Both the position numbers and the translations under genes were made by a program. From NCBI GenBank assembly GCA_964487395.1, contig CAZAQH010000064.1:1-11514 (forward strand): a stretch of DNA of 11,514 nucleotides, given 5' to 3'. Positions within the stretch are counted from its first letter, which is position 1. Every line of letters starts with the position of its first letter. Origin of the DNA: RGIG8767 sp964487395. Its GTDB lineage: Bacteria > Bacillota > Clostridia > Lachnospirales > Lachnospiraceae. Positions 1-5,612 of this stretch are shown one piece after another. The notes under the pieces were generated by a model. The model was not told the DNA's origin. It searched no databases and saw only the letters and a program-made list of their open reading frames with translations.

Positions 1-414
1 TTCCTGTACTCGTTCTTCGTTGAGCTTTGCAATAGCTTCTTTCTGTTTAGAAAGATCTTCTTCCTTGGCAGATAAGCTTGCTTCCTTTTTCTCAATGGCA
101 TCTGTCTTGCGGTCGATGTTCTCTTCCTTCTGCTGGATTCTGCGTTCATTGCGTTGAATTTCAGCTCTACGTTCTTTGATTTCTTTATCTAATTCGTTCT
201 TAGCACGAATAGATTCTTCCTTCACTTCCAGTAGACCTTCACGCTTTTTCGCTTCAGCAGTCGTTAATGCTTCATCGATAATCTCTCTTGCCTTTTCTTC
301 TGCATTACCAATTTTAGAATTGGATGCATTCTTCTGATAATTTGTTGAAATCAGAACAGCAAGTGGGACTGCAATAACCAGAGTTGCCACTACAGCTATA
401 ATAATACCAGCCAT
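1..414 (-). CDS. rny: Ribonuclease Y, N-terminal part (cut by window edge)
   Basis: RNase Y is a membrane-anchored endoribonuclease that starts mRNA decay in Firmicutes. Only the first 138 residues are in the window. They show the family's typical start: one hydrophobic helix (about residues 2-23, beginning MAGIIIAVVATLVIAV), then from about residue 36 a long, highly charged Glu/Lys/Arg coiled coil with repeats such as KKEASLSAKEEDL. The KH and HD catalytic domains would lie beyond base 1. The ATG at 412-414 is supported by a strong Shine-Dalgarno (AAGGAGGT, 425-432) about 10 bases upstream. The gene follows recA and recX, as rny follows recA in Bacillus. A 120-base gap with a possible promoter of its own separates it from recX. 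The call rests on the anchor plus coiled coil and on the neighbourhood, since the catalytic part is not visible. Confidence 0.9.
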   Translation of the reverse strand, partial: MAGIIIAVVATLVIAVPLAVLISTNYQKNASNSKIGNAEEKAREIIDEALTTAEAKKREGLLEVKEESIRAKNELDKEIKERRAEIQRNERRIQQKEENIDRKTDAIEKKEASLSAKEEDLSKQKEAIAKLNEERVQE

Positions 415-466
415 GTACAGGAGCACCTCCTTATTTAATTTTCATTGTACTTTTATTTACTATAAG

Positions 467-482
467 AATGCATTTATGCATT
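467..482. repeat. Perfect dyad AATGCAT-tt-ATGCATT upstream of rny
   Basis: This is a perfect inverted repeat with 7-base arms and a 2-base centre, in the gap between recX and rny. It lies just downstream (in rny orientation) of the candidate -10 box, so it would cover the expected transcription start. The spacer is too short for a stable RNA hairpin at full pairing, so it looks more like a protein-binding dyad than a terminator. No regulator is recognised. Confidence 0.4.
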
Positions 483-485
483 AAC

Positions 486-515
486 ATTCTACTTTAGCAA
501 TCTACAACAATACAA
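486..515 (-). promoter_or_regulatory. Candidate promoter for rny
   Basis: Read on the minus strand, TTGTAT (510-515) and TAGAAT (486-491) are separated by 18 bases. The -10 box matches the sigma-A consensus at 5 of 6 positions and the -35 box at 3 of 6. It sits between the recX stop and the rny start, which would give rny a leader of roughly 65 bases. No terminator is visible after recX, so rny could also be read from recA. Confidence 0.35.
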
Positions 516-534
516 TTTTATACACAAAATGGAG

Positions 535-1164
535 TTATGTCAAGTATTCTTCGCATGATTCCCCCATTACCCTGCAGATTTGTTCCATTGAAAATCCTTT
601 TCCAAGTAAATAAGTCATCAATTTTGTCTTTCCCTTGTAGTCTATCGTGTCAGGGTCGTAATGACGTTTCTCTAGTATTTTACGAATCAGATTTTCTTCA
701 CCGCCAAGCTTATTCTCTTCCTCTAATTCTTCTATAACATTTATAATTAAATCTTTTGAAACCCCTTTCGCAATTAAATCTATCATCATTTTCTTTTTGC
801 TTTTTGATACTTGGAAATATTCTAAGTATTGTCTTGTATATCGTTCATCATCAATATAATGATAGCCTTTTACATATTCAATTGCTATTTCAATTACTTC
901 ATCCGGATATAAACCGGTTTTTAATTTTCTCCGTAGCTGTTCTTCCGTGTAATCTTTGGTTTTCAATAAATTTAAGCTTCGAAGCTTCGCTCTTTTAGGA
1001 AGTATTTTTTTTATAATTTCCTCATAATCTTCCTGTTTTAATTCATTGCCTATTTTTATTTTATACGAACGAAGTTCGCCTTTATATAACACAAAGGCGA
1101 ACTCTCCGTCTAAATCTATCTTGCTTCTAGCTTTTGTCACTTCTGTTATTCCGGTAATAATCAT
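535..1164 (-). CDS. recX: RecX, regulator of RecA
   Basis: RecX binds RecA filaments and limits or modulates their recombinase and coprotease activity. The 209-residue product is within the family's size range and is rich in Lys, Arg and Glu, as expected for its tandem three-helix repeats. Recognisable parts are the DYTEEQLRRKL segment (71-81), the hallmark GYHYIDDERYTRQYLE (100-115) and a final repeat with YLLGKGFS (185-192). The ATG is preceded by GGAG about 8 bases away. It lies 39 bases downstream of recA with no clear terminator between, so it should be co-transcribed with recA under LexA control. This is a common arrangement that keeps inhibitor and recombinase in step. Nothing looks truncated. 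Confidence 0.93.
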   Translation of the reverse strand: MIITGITEVTKARSKIDLDGEFAFVLYKGELRSYKIKIGNELKQEDYEEIIKKILPKRAKLRSLNLLKTKDYTEEQLRRKLKTGLYPDEVIEIAIEYVKGYHYIDDERYTRQYLEYFQVSKSKKKMMIDLIAKGVSKDLIINVIEELEEENKLGGEENLIRKILEKRHYDPDTIDYKGKTKLMTYLLGKGFSMEQICRVMGESCEEYLT

Positions 1165-1203
1165 GATTTATTCTCCATACTACCTATGAAATCTTCATAA
1201 AGT

Positions 1204-2256
1204 CTATGCTTCCTCTTTTTTTGCTTTGGAGGCTTTTCCTTCTGGTTTTGTCTTAATGTCAGCAGCAAAACCATAATGTTCTCTTACTTTTTGTTCTACC
1301 TCCTGGCAGATAACAGGATTTTCTTTTAAGAATGTCTTGGTATTCTCACGTCCCTGACCAATTTTTTCGCCATTATAAGAGAACCATGCTCCACTTTTAA
1401 TGATAATATTTAAATCTGCTGCAAGATCAAGAATATCACCTATTTTAGATATTCCTTCTCCAAACATAATATCAAACTCAGCTTCCTTAAATGGTGGTGC
1501 TATTTTATTTTTAACAACTTTAACACGCGTTCTGTTACCAATTACTTCGCCACCCTGCTTTAAGGATTCAATTCTTCTGACATCCAATCGAACAGATGCA
1601 TAAAATTTCAACGCACGACCACCGGTTGTTGTCTCTGGATTACCAAACATAACACCAACCTTTTCACGCAACTGATTGATGAAAATAACAGTACAATTTG
1701 ACTTGCTGATAACTGCTGTTAATTTACGAAGTGCCTGTGACATTAAGCGTGCCTGAAGGGCAACGTGAGAATCACCCATTTCTCCGTCGATTTCCGCTTT
1801 TGGAACTAAGGCTGCAACTGAATCCACTACTACAATGTCAAGTGCTCCTGAACGAACCATTGTCTCAGTAATTTCAAGTGCCTGCTCACCATTATCCGGC
1901 TGTGAAATATAAAGATTATCGATATCGACTCCTATATTTTTAGCATATACAGGATCCAAAGCATGTTCTGCATCAATAAATCCCGCAATACCACCTCTTT
2001 TTTGAACTTCCGCAATCATATGTAAAGTAACCGTTGTCTTACCACTGGATTCCGGTCCGTATATTTCTACTATTCTTCCCTTCGGAATACCTCCAAGTCC
2101 TAATGCAATATCTAAACTTAAAGAGCCTGTTGGAATCGTCTCAACATTCATCTGTGCCATCGGATCACCCAGCTTCATAACTGCGCCCTTACCATACTGT
2201 CTCTCAATTTGTGATAATGCTGCGTCTAACGCTTTTAATTTGTCTTCTCTCTCCAT
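1204..2256 (-). CDS. recA: RecA recombinase
   Basis: RecA is the ATP-dependent strand-exchange protein of homologous recombination and the coprotease that triggers LexA self-cleavage. The 350-residue protein is complete and has no intein. Visible elements are the Walker A loop GPESSGKT (67-74), the catalytic Glu in DAEHALD (E96), Walker B VVVDSVAAL (141-149), the DNA-contacting loop region with NQLREKVG (193-200) and TTTGGRALKFYASVRLDVRR (208-227), and a short charged C-tail. The ATG has AAGGAG (2264-2269) 7 bases upstream. It has its own promoter with two LexA boxes after a strong terminator, so it is insulated from the upstream genes. recX follows in the same direction. Confidence 0.99.
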   Translation of the reverse strand: MEREDKLKALDAALSQIERQYGKGAVMKLGDPMAQMNVETIPTGSLSLDIALGLGGIPKGRIVEIYGPESSGKTTVTLHMIAEVQKRGGIAGFIDAEHALDPVYAKNIGVDIDNLYISQPDNGEQALEITETMVRSGALDIVVVDSVAALVPKAEIDGEMGDSHVALQARLMSQALRKLTAVISKSNCTVIFINQLREKVGVMFGNPETTTGGRALKFYASVRLDVRRIESLKQGGEVIGNRTRVKVVKNKIAPPFKEAEFDIMFGEGISKIGDILDLAADLNIIIKSGAWFSYNGEKIGQGRENTKTFLKENPVICQEVEQKVREHYGFAADIKTKPEGKASKAKKEEA

Positions 2257-2276
2257 CTTGATTCTCCTTTTTGTTT

Positions 2277-2290
2277 AGAACAGATGTTCT
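2277..2290. promoter_or_regulatory. LexA (DinR) box 1 of recA
   Basis: AGAACAGATGTTCT is a perfect GAAC-N4-GTTC palindrome and fits the Gram-positive LexA operator (CGAACRNRYGTTYC in Bacillus subtilis). It lies at about +1 to +14 relative to the predicted recA start, where bound repressor would block initiation or clearance. Confidence 0.85.
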
Positions 2291-2296
2291 TTTATA

Positions 2297-2325
2297 AGAT
2301 TAAAACATATGTTCGTTTTTGTCAA
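2297..2325 (-). promoter_or_regulatory. Main recA promoter
   Basis: A perfect -35 hexamer TTGACA (2320-2325, minus strand) is followed after 17 bases by TAATCT (2297-2302). The -10 box keeps only the key T1, A2 and T6, so it is weak. The expected start is near 2290, giving a leader of about 34 bases. Interleaving with the two LexA boxes strongly supports this as the SOS-controlled promoter. Confidence 0.75.
2302..2315. promoter_or_regulatory. LexA (DinR) box 2 of recA, in the promoter spacer
   Basis: On the minus strand this reads CGAACATATGTTTT. It matches the Gram-positive LexA operator except in the last half-site bases. It fills the stretch between the -35 and -10 boxes, so bound LexA would exclude RNA polymerase. 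Its centre is 25 bases from the centre of box 1. Confidence 0.8.
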
Positions 2326-2441
2326 CTATTTTAGTCACTTTTCTTTTAATTTTATGACTATATTTCAATTATATCTATTTAATGTCCTATAAAACTCTCT
2401 TAATGGCATCCCTCCTATTATTTTTTAATTATCTTGGATTT

Positions 2442-2471
2442 CGGTTATCTAACCGCTGGCAGAAATGCCGG
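2442..2471. other. Two abutting small hairpins in the recA upstream gap
   Basis: CGGTT-ATCT-AACCG (2442-2455) is followed with no gap by CTGGCA-GAAA-TGCCGG (2456-2471). In plus-strand RNA the second stem has a U-G wobble and a GAAA tetraloop; in minus-strand RNA the same position is a C-A mismatch. No T tract follows on either strand, so they are not obvious terminators. I recognise no riboswitch or known RNA family. With the terminator, promoters and LexA boxes, this accounts for what I can see in the 343-base gene-free stretch 2257-2599. Confidence 0.4.
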
Positions 2472-2515
2472 AAACGAAAAAGAAAAAATCTAATTCATCT
2501 GATTTGTACTAGAAA

Positions 2516-2544
2516 ATGATAACACGTTTTTTAAATCATTTCAA
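2516..2544 (-). promoter_or_regulatory. Candidate distal promoter upstream of recA
   Basis: On the minus strand TTGAAA (2539-2544) and TATCAT (2516-2521) are spaced by exactly 17 bases, each matching the sigma-A consensus at 5 of 6 positions. It starts just after the terminator of the upstream gene. It would give a transcript starting near 2509 that passes the two hairpins and enters recA, a leader of about 250 bases. The boxes are better as a pair than those of the LexA-controlled promoter. An AAATGAT/ATCATTT inverted repeat overlaps both boxes. Confidence 0.45.
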
Positions 2545-2551
2545 CGGAAAG

Positions 2552-2595
2552 AAGAAAAAAACTATCTTAAGAATTAACAACTCTTAAGACAGTTT
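2552..2595 (-). terminator. Rho-independent terminator of the cinA-side operon
   Basis: The arms 2559-2572 and 2582-2595 form a 14-pair stem (AAACT-A-TCTTAAGA with TCTTAAGA-C-AGTTT, one mismatch) around a 9-base loop. On the minus strand it is followed at once by a T-rich run. It begins a few bases after the stop codon of the membrane protein gene and separates that operon from recA. Confidence 0.85.
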
Positions 2596-2599
2596 CTCA

Positions 2600-3742
2600 T
2601 TATACTTTTTTTATGAATTTCTCATAATCTTTTAGTGTTACTGTTACCCATCCAGGATAATCCCCATAATAATAATTAAAACCGATTTCGAGTCCTACAG
2701 GGGTATAGAAAATAACACCAGTTTCACTATCCTCCAAATAATCAGCAATTTCTTCATCTGATAAGGTATCTACAAATTCAACCGTTCCATTTTGATATTC
2801 ACACTGCTTGCGGAATTCCTTGCCAACCTTTTCCGTATATTCCAGTATTCCGGTATTGTTCATAATCTGACCGGATGAAATATCAATATTAATAGAATAT
2901 AAATCTATGTAATCAATAAGGTCAGGAAGCCAGCAGTCTTCACTAAGAACAATAGAAAGTACATCTTCGTCCATATAGGTCACATAGCCATAAACTTCAA
3001 TATAACAGTCTGATACTGCCTCCGGATGAGAAGCAAACTGTTTCACGTAATACATTGCTGCTTCTTCAATTTCTTCATTAATTTTATCCTGATTTCTTAC
3101 ATTTCCTTTTGAAATCACCGGATAACTGATATAAATCTCAACATTTTCATCTGCATCCACATATGAGTAGTCCTTGGTAGTGACCTTATAACTTAATGAA
3201 TCATCAATTGTATCTGCAAGTTCAACATAATAATCATCAGATGCGCTCGGAACATATCCATCTTCAGAGGAATACCCCCATTCTTGTGGCTGATCATCCG
3301 ATTCATTATCCTCTTCCTGCTGATAAATATCTTCATCATTATCACTGTCTTCGTCTTTTTCCTGCTCGTCTTCTTCCAAAAATTCTTCTAGTTTGGATTT
3401 TATGTCATCTCTTCTTTCACTAGAAGCAGTCTGTACTTCATTAACTGCCGATTCAATAACTTTAGACAATGCAAAAACTAATGCTCCAACCAAAAAAACT
3501 CCAAGTAATGCAATTAAAATTACGGTTATTACATTTCCTTTTTTCTTTTTATCCTTATTCGGATTGTATAATGGTGAATAAGGTGAATCCTGTGGAACCA
3601 CATACGAAGCAGGTTCACTATAAACAGGTTGTGGCTGTGGATTCACTAGTTCCGGTTCTGGTGCCGGTTCTGGCACTGATTCCGGTGCTGTTTCCGGTAT
3701 TATTTCTTGTTGTATTTGTTGTTCCATTTCTTGTTCATTCAT
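2600..3742 (-). CDS. Unrecognised single-pass membrane protein, RsiV-like (DUF4163/DUF3298) outer domain
   Basis: I cannot assign a function. From the ATG at 3742 the protein has 380 residues: a cytoplasmic N-terminus rich in Pro, Glu and Gln (about 1-62, with PESVPEPAPEPE), a KDKKKK stop (63-68), one hydrophobic helix (about 70-93), a very acidic linker (about 118-160, mostly Glu and Asp), and a folded C-terminal domain. That domain has ISYPVISKGNVRNQDKINEEI (residues 205-225), YSINIDISSGQIMN (282-295) and an ending EIGFNYYYGDYPGWVTVTL, resembling the DUF4163/DUF3298 layout of anti-sigma factor RsiV and PdaC-type proteins. This match is by eye. Three Cys (246, 270, 314) lie in the presumed outer domain. 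An in-frame start 25 codons upstream would overlap cinA, but the internal ATG has a good ribosome site. It is the last gene before a terminator and follows cinA by 26 bases, so it is probably co-transcribed with cinA. Confidence 0.7.
   Translation of the reverse strand: MNEQEMEQQIQQEIIPETAPESVPEPAPEPELVNPQPQPVYSEPASYVVPQDSPYSPLYNPNKDKKKKGNVITVILIALLGVFLVGALVFALSKVIESAVNEVQTASSERRDDIKSKLEEFLEEDEQEKDEDSDNDEDIYQQEEDNESDDQPQEWGYSSEDGYVPSASDDYYVELADTIDDSLSYKVTTKDYSYVDADENVEIYISYPVISKGNVRNQDKINEEIEEAAMYYVKQFASHPEAVSDCYIEVYGYVTYMDEDVLSIVLSEDCWLPDLIDYIDLYSINIDISSGQIMNNTGILEYTEKVGKEFRKQCEYQNGTVEFVDTLSDEEIADYLEDSETGVIFYTPVGLEIGFNYYYGDYPGWVTVTLKDYEKFIKKV
3652..3700. repeat. Degenerate short tandem repeat coding Pro-Glu
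   Basis: Two near-identical 12-base units (ccggttctggtg and ccggttctggca) are followed by looser copies of the same theme. They encode the PESVPEPAPEPE segment in the cytoplasmic tail of the membrane protein. Such a tract could change length by slippage. Confidence 0.5.
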
Positions 3743-3757
3743 CGCTTGTTCTCCCTT
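3743..3757 (-). promoter_or_regulatory. Ribosome binding site deciding the start of the membrane protein
   Basis: On the minus strand AAGGGAG (3751-3757) lies 8 bases before the ATG at 3740-3742. The upstream in-frame start, inside the 3' end of cinA, would put extra residues with no family character before MNEQEMEQQ. This site therefore favours the shorter protein. Confidence 0.7.
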
Positions 3758-3768
3758 ATACTCAAATA

Positions 3769-5037
3769 TTATTGCTTGTTTCCAAATGTAACTTCGCTGT
3801 AATATTCCAAAATACACTGTCTCATCAGACTTAATGCATGTGCTACCGTTGTTTCTCTTATTTTTGCCCGATTGCCGCTAAAATGAAACTCTTTCACAGT
3901 AATGGTTCCACATACAAGGCATGCTATATATACAAGTCCAACCGGTTTTTCCTCTGTTCCCCCATCCGGTCCTGCAATTCCTGTAACCGAGACGATAACA
4001 TCCGACTTATTAATAAGATAAGCTCCTTTTACCATTTCTTCTGCAACTTTCTTGCTAACGGCTCCATAACGATCCAGTGAACTCTTTTTTACACCTACCA
4101 TTTTTCTTTTTGCTTTATTAGAATAGGTAATAACACCTGATTTAAATACTTCAGAAACTCCAGGAACATTAATAAGGCGAGCTGCAAGAAGTCCTCCCGT
4201 ACAGGATTCCACAGTGGATACATTTAAATTATTGGCAATCAGTAAATCCACTACCGCTTTTTCCAGTGTAACATCTTCTTCTGTCGTATAGACATTGTTA
4301 CCAAAACGCTCTTTTAATTCTTTTACAAGTGGTTTCGTCAGTTTTTTGGCCTCTTTTTCATCATCTGCTTTTGCCGTAACTCTAAGATGAACCTCTCCTG
4401 TCTTTGCATAAGGTGCAATAGTTGGGTTGGTCTGTGAATCAATTAAATCTTTTATCATTGTCTCGGCAGTGCTTTCGCCAATACCACATATCTTTACAGT
4501 CTTTGAATAAATTGTACCCGGAAGTAGTTTGATTAAATATGGAATTATACTTTCTTCAAACATCGGCTTTAATTCATTTGGAGGTCCCGGAAGCAAAATC
4601 ACTCTTTTTTCACCGTCTTCAATGATGATACCTGGAGCTGTTCCATTGTTATTGTCCACAACAATGGCATCCTTTGGAATCATTGCCTGTTTCCAGTTGT
4701 TTTCGGTTATCTCTATTTCACGTTGTTTGAAGTATTCTTCTATCCGTGTTTTTGAGTGTTCATCTAAAATCAGTTCTCTTTTCAAAACTTTAGCTGCCGA
4801 CTCTTTTGTCAAATCATCCTGCGTAGGGCCAAGGCCACCTGATAAAATAATGATTTCTGCACGATTTAAAGATGTTTTAATGGTATCCATCAGACGTTCT
4901 TCGTTATCGCCTACCACCGTTTGATAAAAGCAGGACAACCCAAGCTTGGCACATTGTTCTGATAAATAAGCCGCATTCGTATTAATAATATTTCCGAGAA
5001 GTATTTCTGTCCCAACAGATATTAACTCTACTACCAT
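3769..5037 (-). CDS. cinA: CinA: competence-associated protein with NMN deamidase domain
   Basis: CinA-family proteins combine an N-terminal molybdopterin-binding-like (COG1058) domain, linked to ADP-ribose pyrophosphatase activity, with a C-terminal PncC domain that deamidates nicotinamide mononucleotide. Both halves are present in the 422 residues: VVELISVGTEILLGN (2-16) and SGGLGPTQDD (66-75) in the first, and the PncC active-site ESCTGG (277-282) with TGIAGPDGGTEEKPVG (352-367) in the second. I chose the ATG at 5037 over a GTG three codons upstream because the Shine-Dalgarno is too close to the GTG and because family members start with M-x-x-E-x-I-S-V-G-T-E. It lies 38 bases after pgsA. 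In Bacillus cinA directly precedes recA; here one extra gene, a terminator and an SOS promoter intervene. Confidence 0.95.
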   Translation of the reverse strand: MVVELISVGTEILLGNIINTNAAYLSEQCAKLGLSCFYQTVVGDNEERLMDTIKTSLNRAEIIILSGGLGPTQDDLTKESAAKVLKRELILDEHSKTRIEEYFKQREIEITENNWKQAMIPKDAIVVDNNNGTAPGIIIEDGEKRVILLPGPPNELKPMFEESIIPYLIKLLPGTIYSKTVKICGIGESTAETMIKDLIDSQTNPTIAPYAKTGEVHLRVTAKADDEKEAKKLTKPLVKELKERFGNNVYTTEEDVTLEKAVVDLLIANNLNVSTVESCTGGLLAARLINVPGVSEVFKSGVITYSNKAKRKMVGVKKSSLDRYGAVSKKVAEEMVKGAYLINKSDVIVSVTGIAGPDGGTEEKPVGLVYIACLVCGTITVKEFHFSGNRAKIRETTVAHALSLMRQCILEYYSEVTFGNKQ

Positions 5038-5045
5038 TCCATACA

Positions 5046-5054
5046 CTTCCTTCC
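5046..5054 (-). promoter_or_regulatory. Ribosome binding site deciding the cinA start
   Basis: GGAAGGAAG on the minus strand spans these bases. Its AAGGAAG core (5046-5052) is about 8 bases from the ATG at 5037 but abuts or overlaps the alternative GTG at 5044-5046, so initiation should occur at the ATG. Confidence 0.65.
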
Positions 5055-5075
5055 ACTACTGTGAACTGTTACTCT

Positions 5076-5095
5076 TTATGACTGTTCTGTCATAA
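5076..5095. repeat. Small inverted repeat at the pgsA stop codon
   Basis: TTATGAC-tgttct-GTCATAA has perfect 7-base arms and a 6-base loop and includes the pgsA stop codon. There is no T tract downstream on the minus strand, so it is not a standard terminator. It could stabilise or pause the transcript between pgsA and cinA, or be chance. Confidence 0.3.
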
Positions 5096-5612
5096 CTGTC
5101 TTATTTTTTACAAGGTAATCAATTAATGATATAACTGTAAGAATTAATGCAATCCACATTACAACAGTAGTAACAATCGCAATTGCAGCAATATCTGCAA
5201 TTAAAAGAACAATCATAACCATCTGGAATACTGTTTTAAATTTACCCCAGTAACTTGCTGCGATTACAACACCATTATCTGATGCAATTAAACGAAATCC
5301 GCTGATGATAAACTCTCTGCTGATAATAATAATGACCATCCATGCCGGCATTTTACCCATTTCAACAAGGCAGATCATTGCAGAACATACAAGCAGTTTA
5401 TCTGCAAGCGGGTCCATAAATTTACCAAAATTAGTAACTAGATTGTATTTTCTGGCTATTTTTCCATCTAACAAATCCGTAAGACTTGCTCCCACAAATA
5501 TTGCAAGTGCAATCCATTTTCCTGCATCTCCACAAAAATCTGAAAGCATAATTACTACAAACGGTATAATTAAAATCATTCTAAAAATTGTTAATTTATT
5601 TGGTAAATTCAT
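5076..5612 (-). CDS. pgsA: CDP-diacylglycerol--glycerol-3-phosphate 3-phosphatidyltransferase
   Basis: This membrane enzyme makes phosphatidylglycerophosphate, the committed step to phosphatidylglycerol and cardiolipin. The complete CDP-alcohol phosphotransferase signature D-x2-DG-x2-AR-x8-G-x3-D-x3-D is present: D46, D49, G50, A53, R54, G63, D67 and D71. Several hydrophobic segments (about 9-23, 33-46, 72-84, 90-107, 128-166) fit a polytopic membrane protein, and 178 residues is normal for the family. The ATG lies inside the 3' end of rimO with a 17-base overlap. An AGGAGA site (5621-5626) sits 8 bases upstream within rimO, implying translational coupling. Ser- and Pro-headgroup relatives share the fold, but the length and the cinA neighbour favour PgsA. 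Confidence 0.95.
   Translation of the reverse strand: MNLPNKLTIFRMILIIPFVVIMLSDFCGDAGKWIALAIFVGASLTDLLDGKIARKYNLVTNFGKFMDPLADKLLVCSAMICLVEMGKMPAWMVIIIISREFIISGFRLIASDNGVVIAASYWGKFKTVFQMVMIVLLIADIAAIAIVTTVVMWIALILTVISLIDYLVKNKTVMTEQS

Noticed and set aside
1185..1199. Small inverted repeat TATGAA-ATC-TTCATA between recA and recX
   Set aside because: The stem is only six A-T-rich pairs with a 3-base loop and no T tract, so it is probably chance and not a terminator.
2366..2410. A 14-codon minus-strand reading frame (MPLREFYRTLNRYN) with AGGAGGG directly before the ATG
   Set aside because: The ribosome site abuts the start codon, which is too close for normal initiation, and the peptide has no recognisable features. 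I noted it only as part of the gap.
2442..2471. Riboswitch or T-box upstream of recA
   Set aside because: I compared by eye with c-di-GMP, preQ1, fluoride, THF and T-box consensus features and found none of their conserved cores.
3196..3423. Plus-strand open frames opposite the membrane protein and other minus-strand genes
   Set aside because: They are shadow frames with unnatural composition, no ribosome sites and no recognisable domains, lying opposite well-supported genes.
3743..3817. Longer N-terminus for the membrane protein, overlapping cinA
   Set aside because: The internal ATG has a well-placed AAGGGAG site and gives a start outside cinA. The extra 25 residues look like out-of-frame cinA coding.
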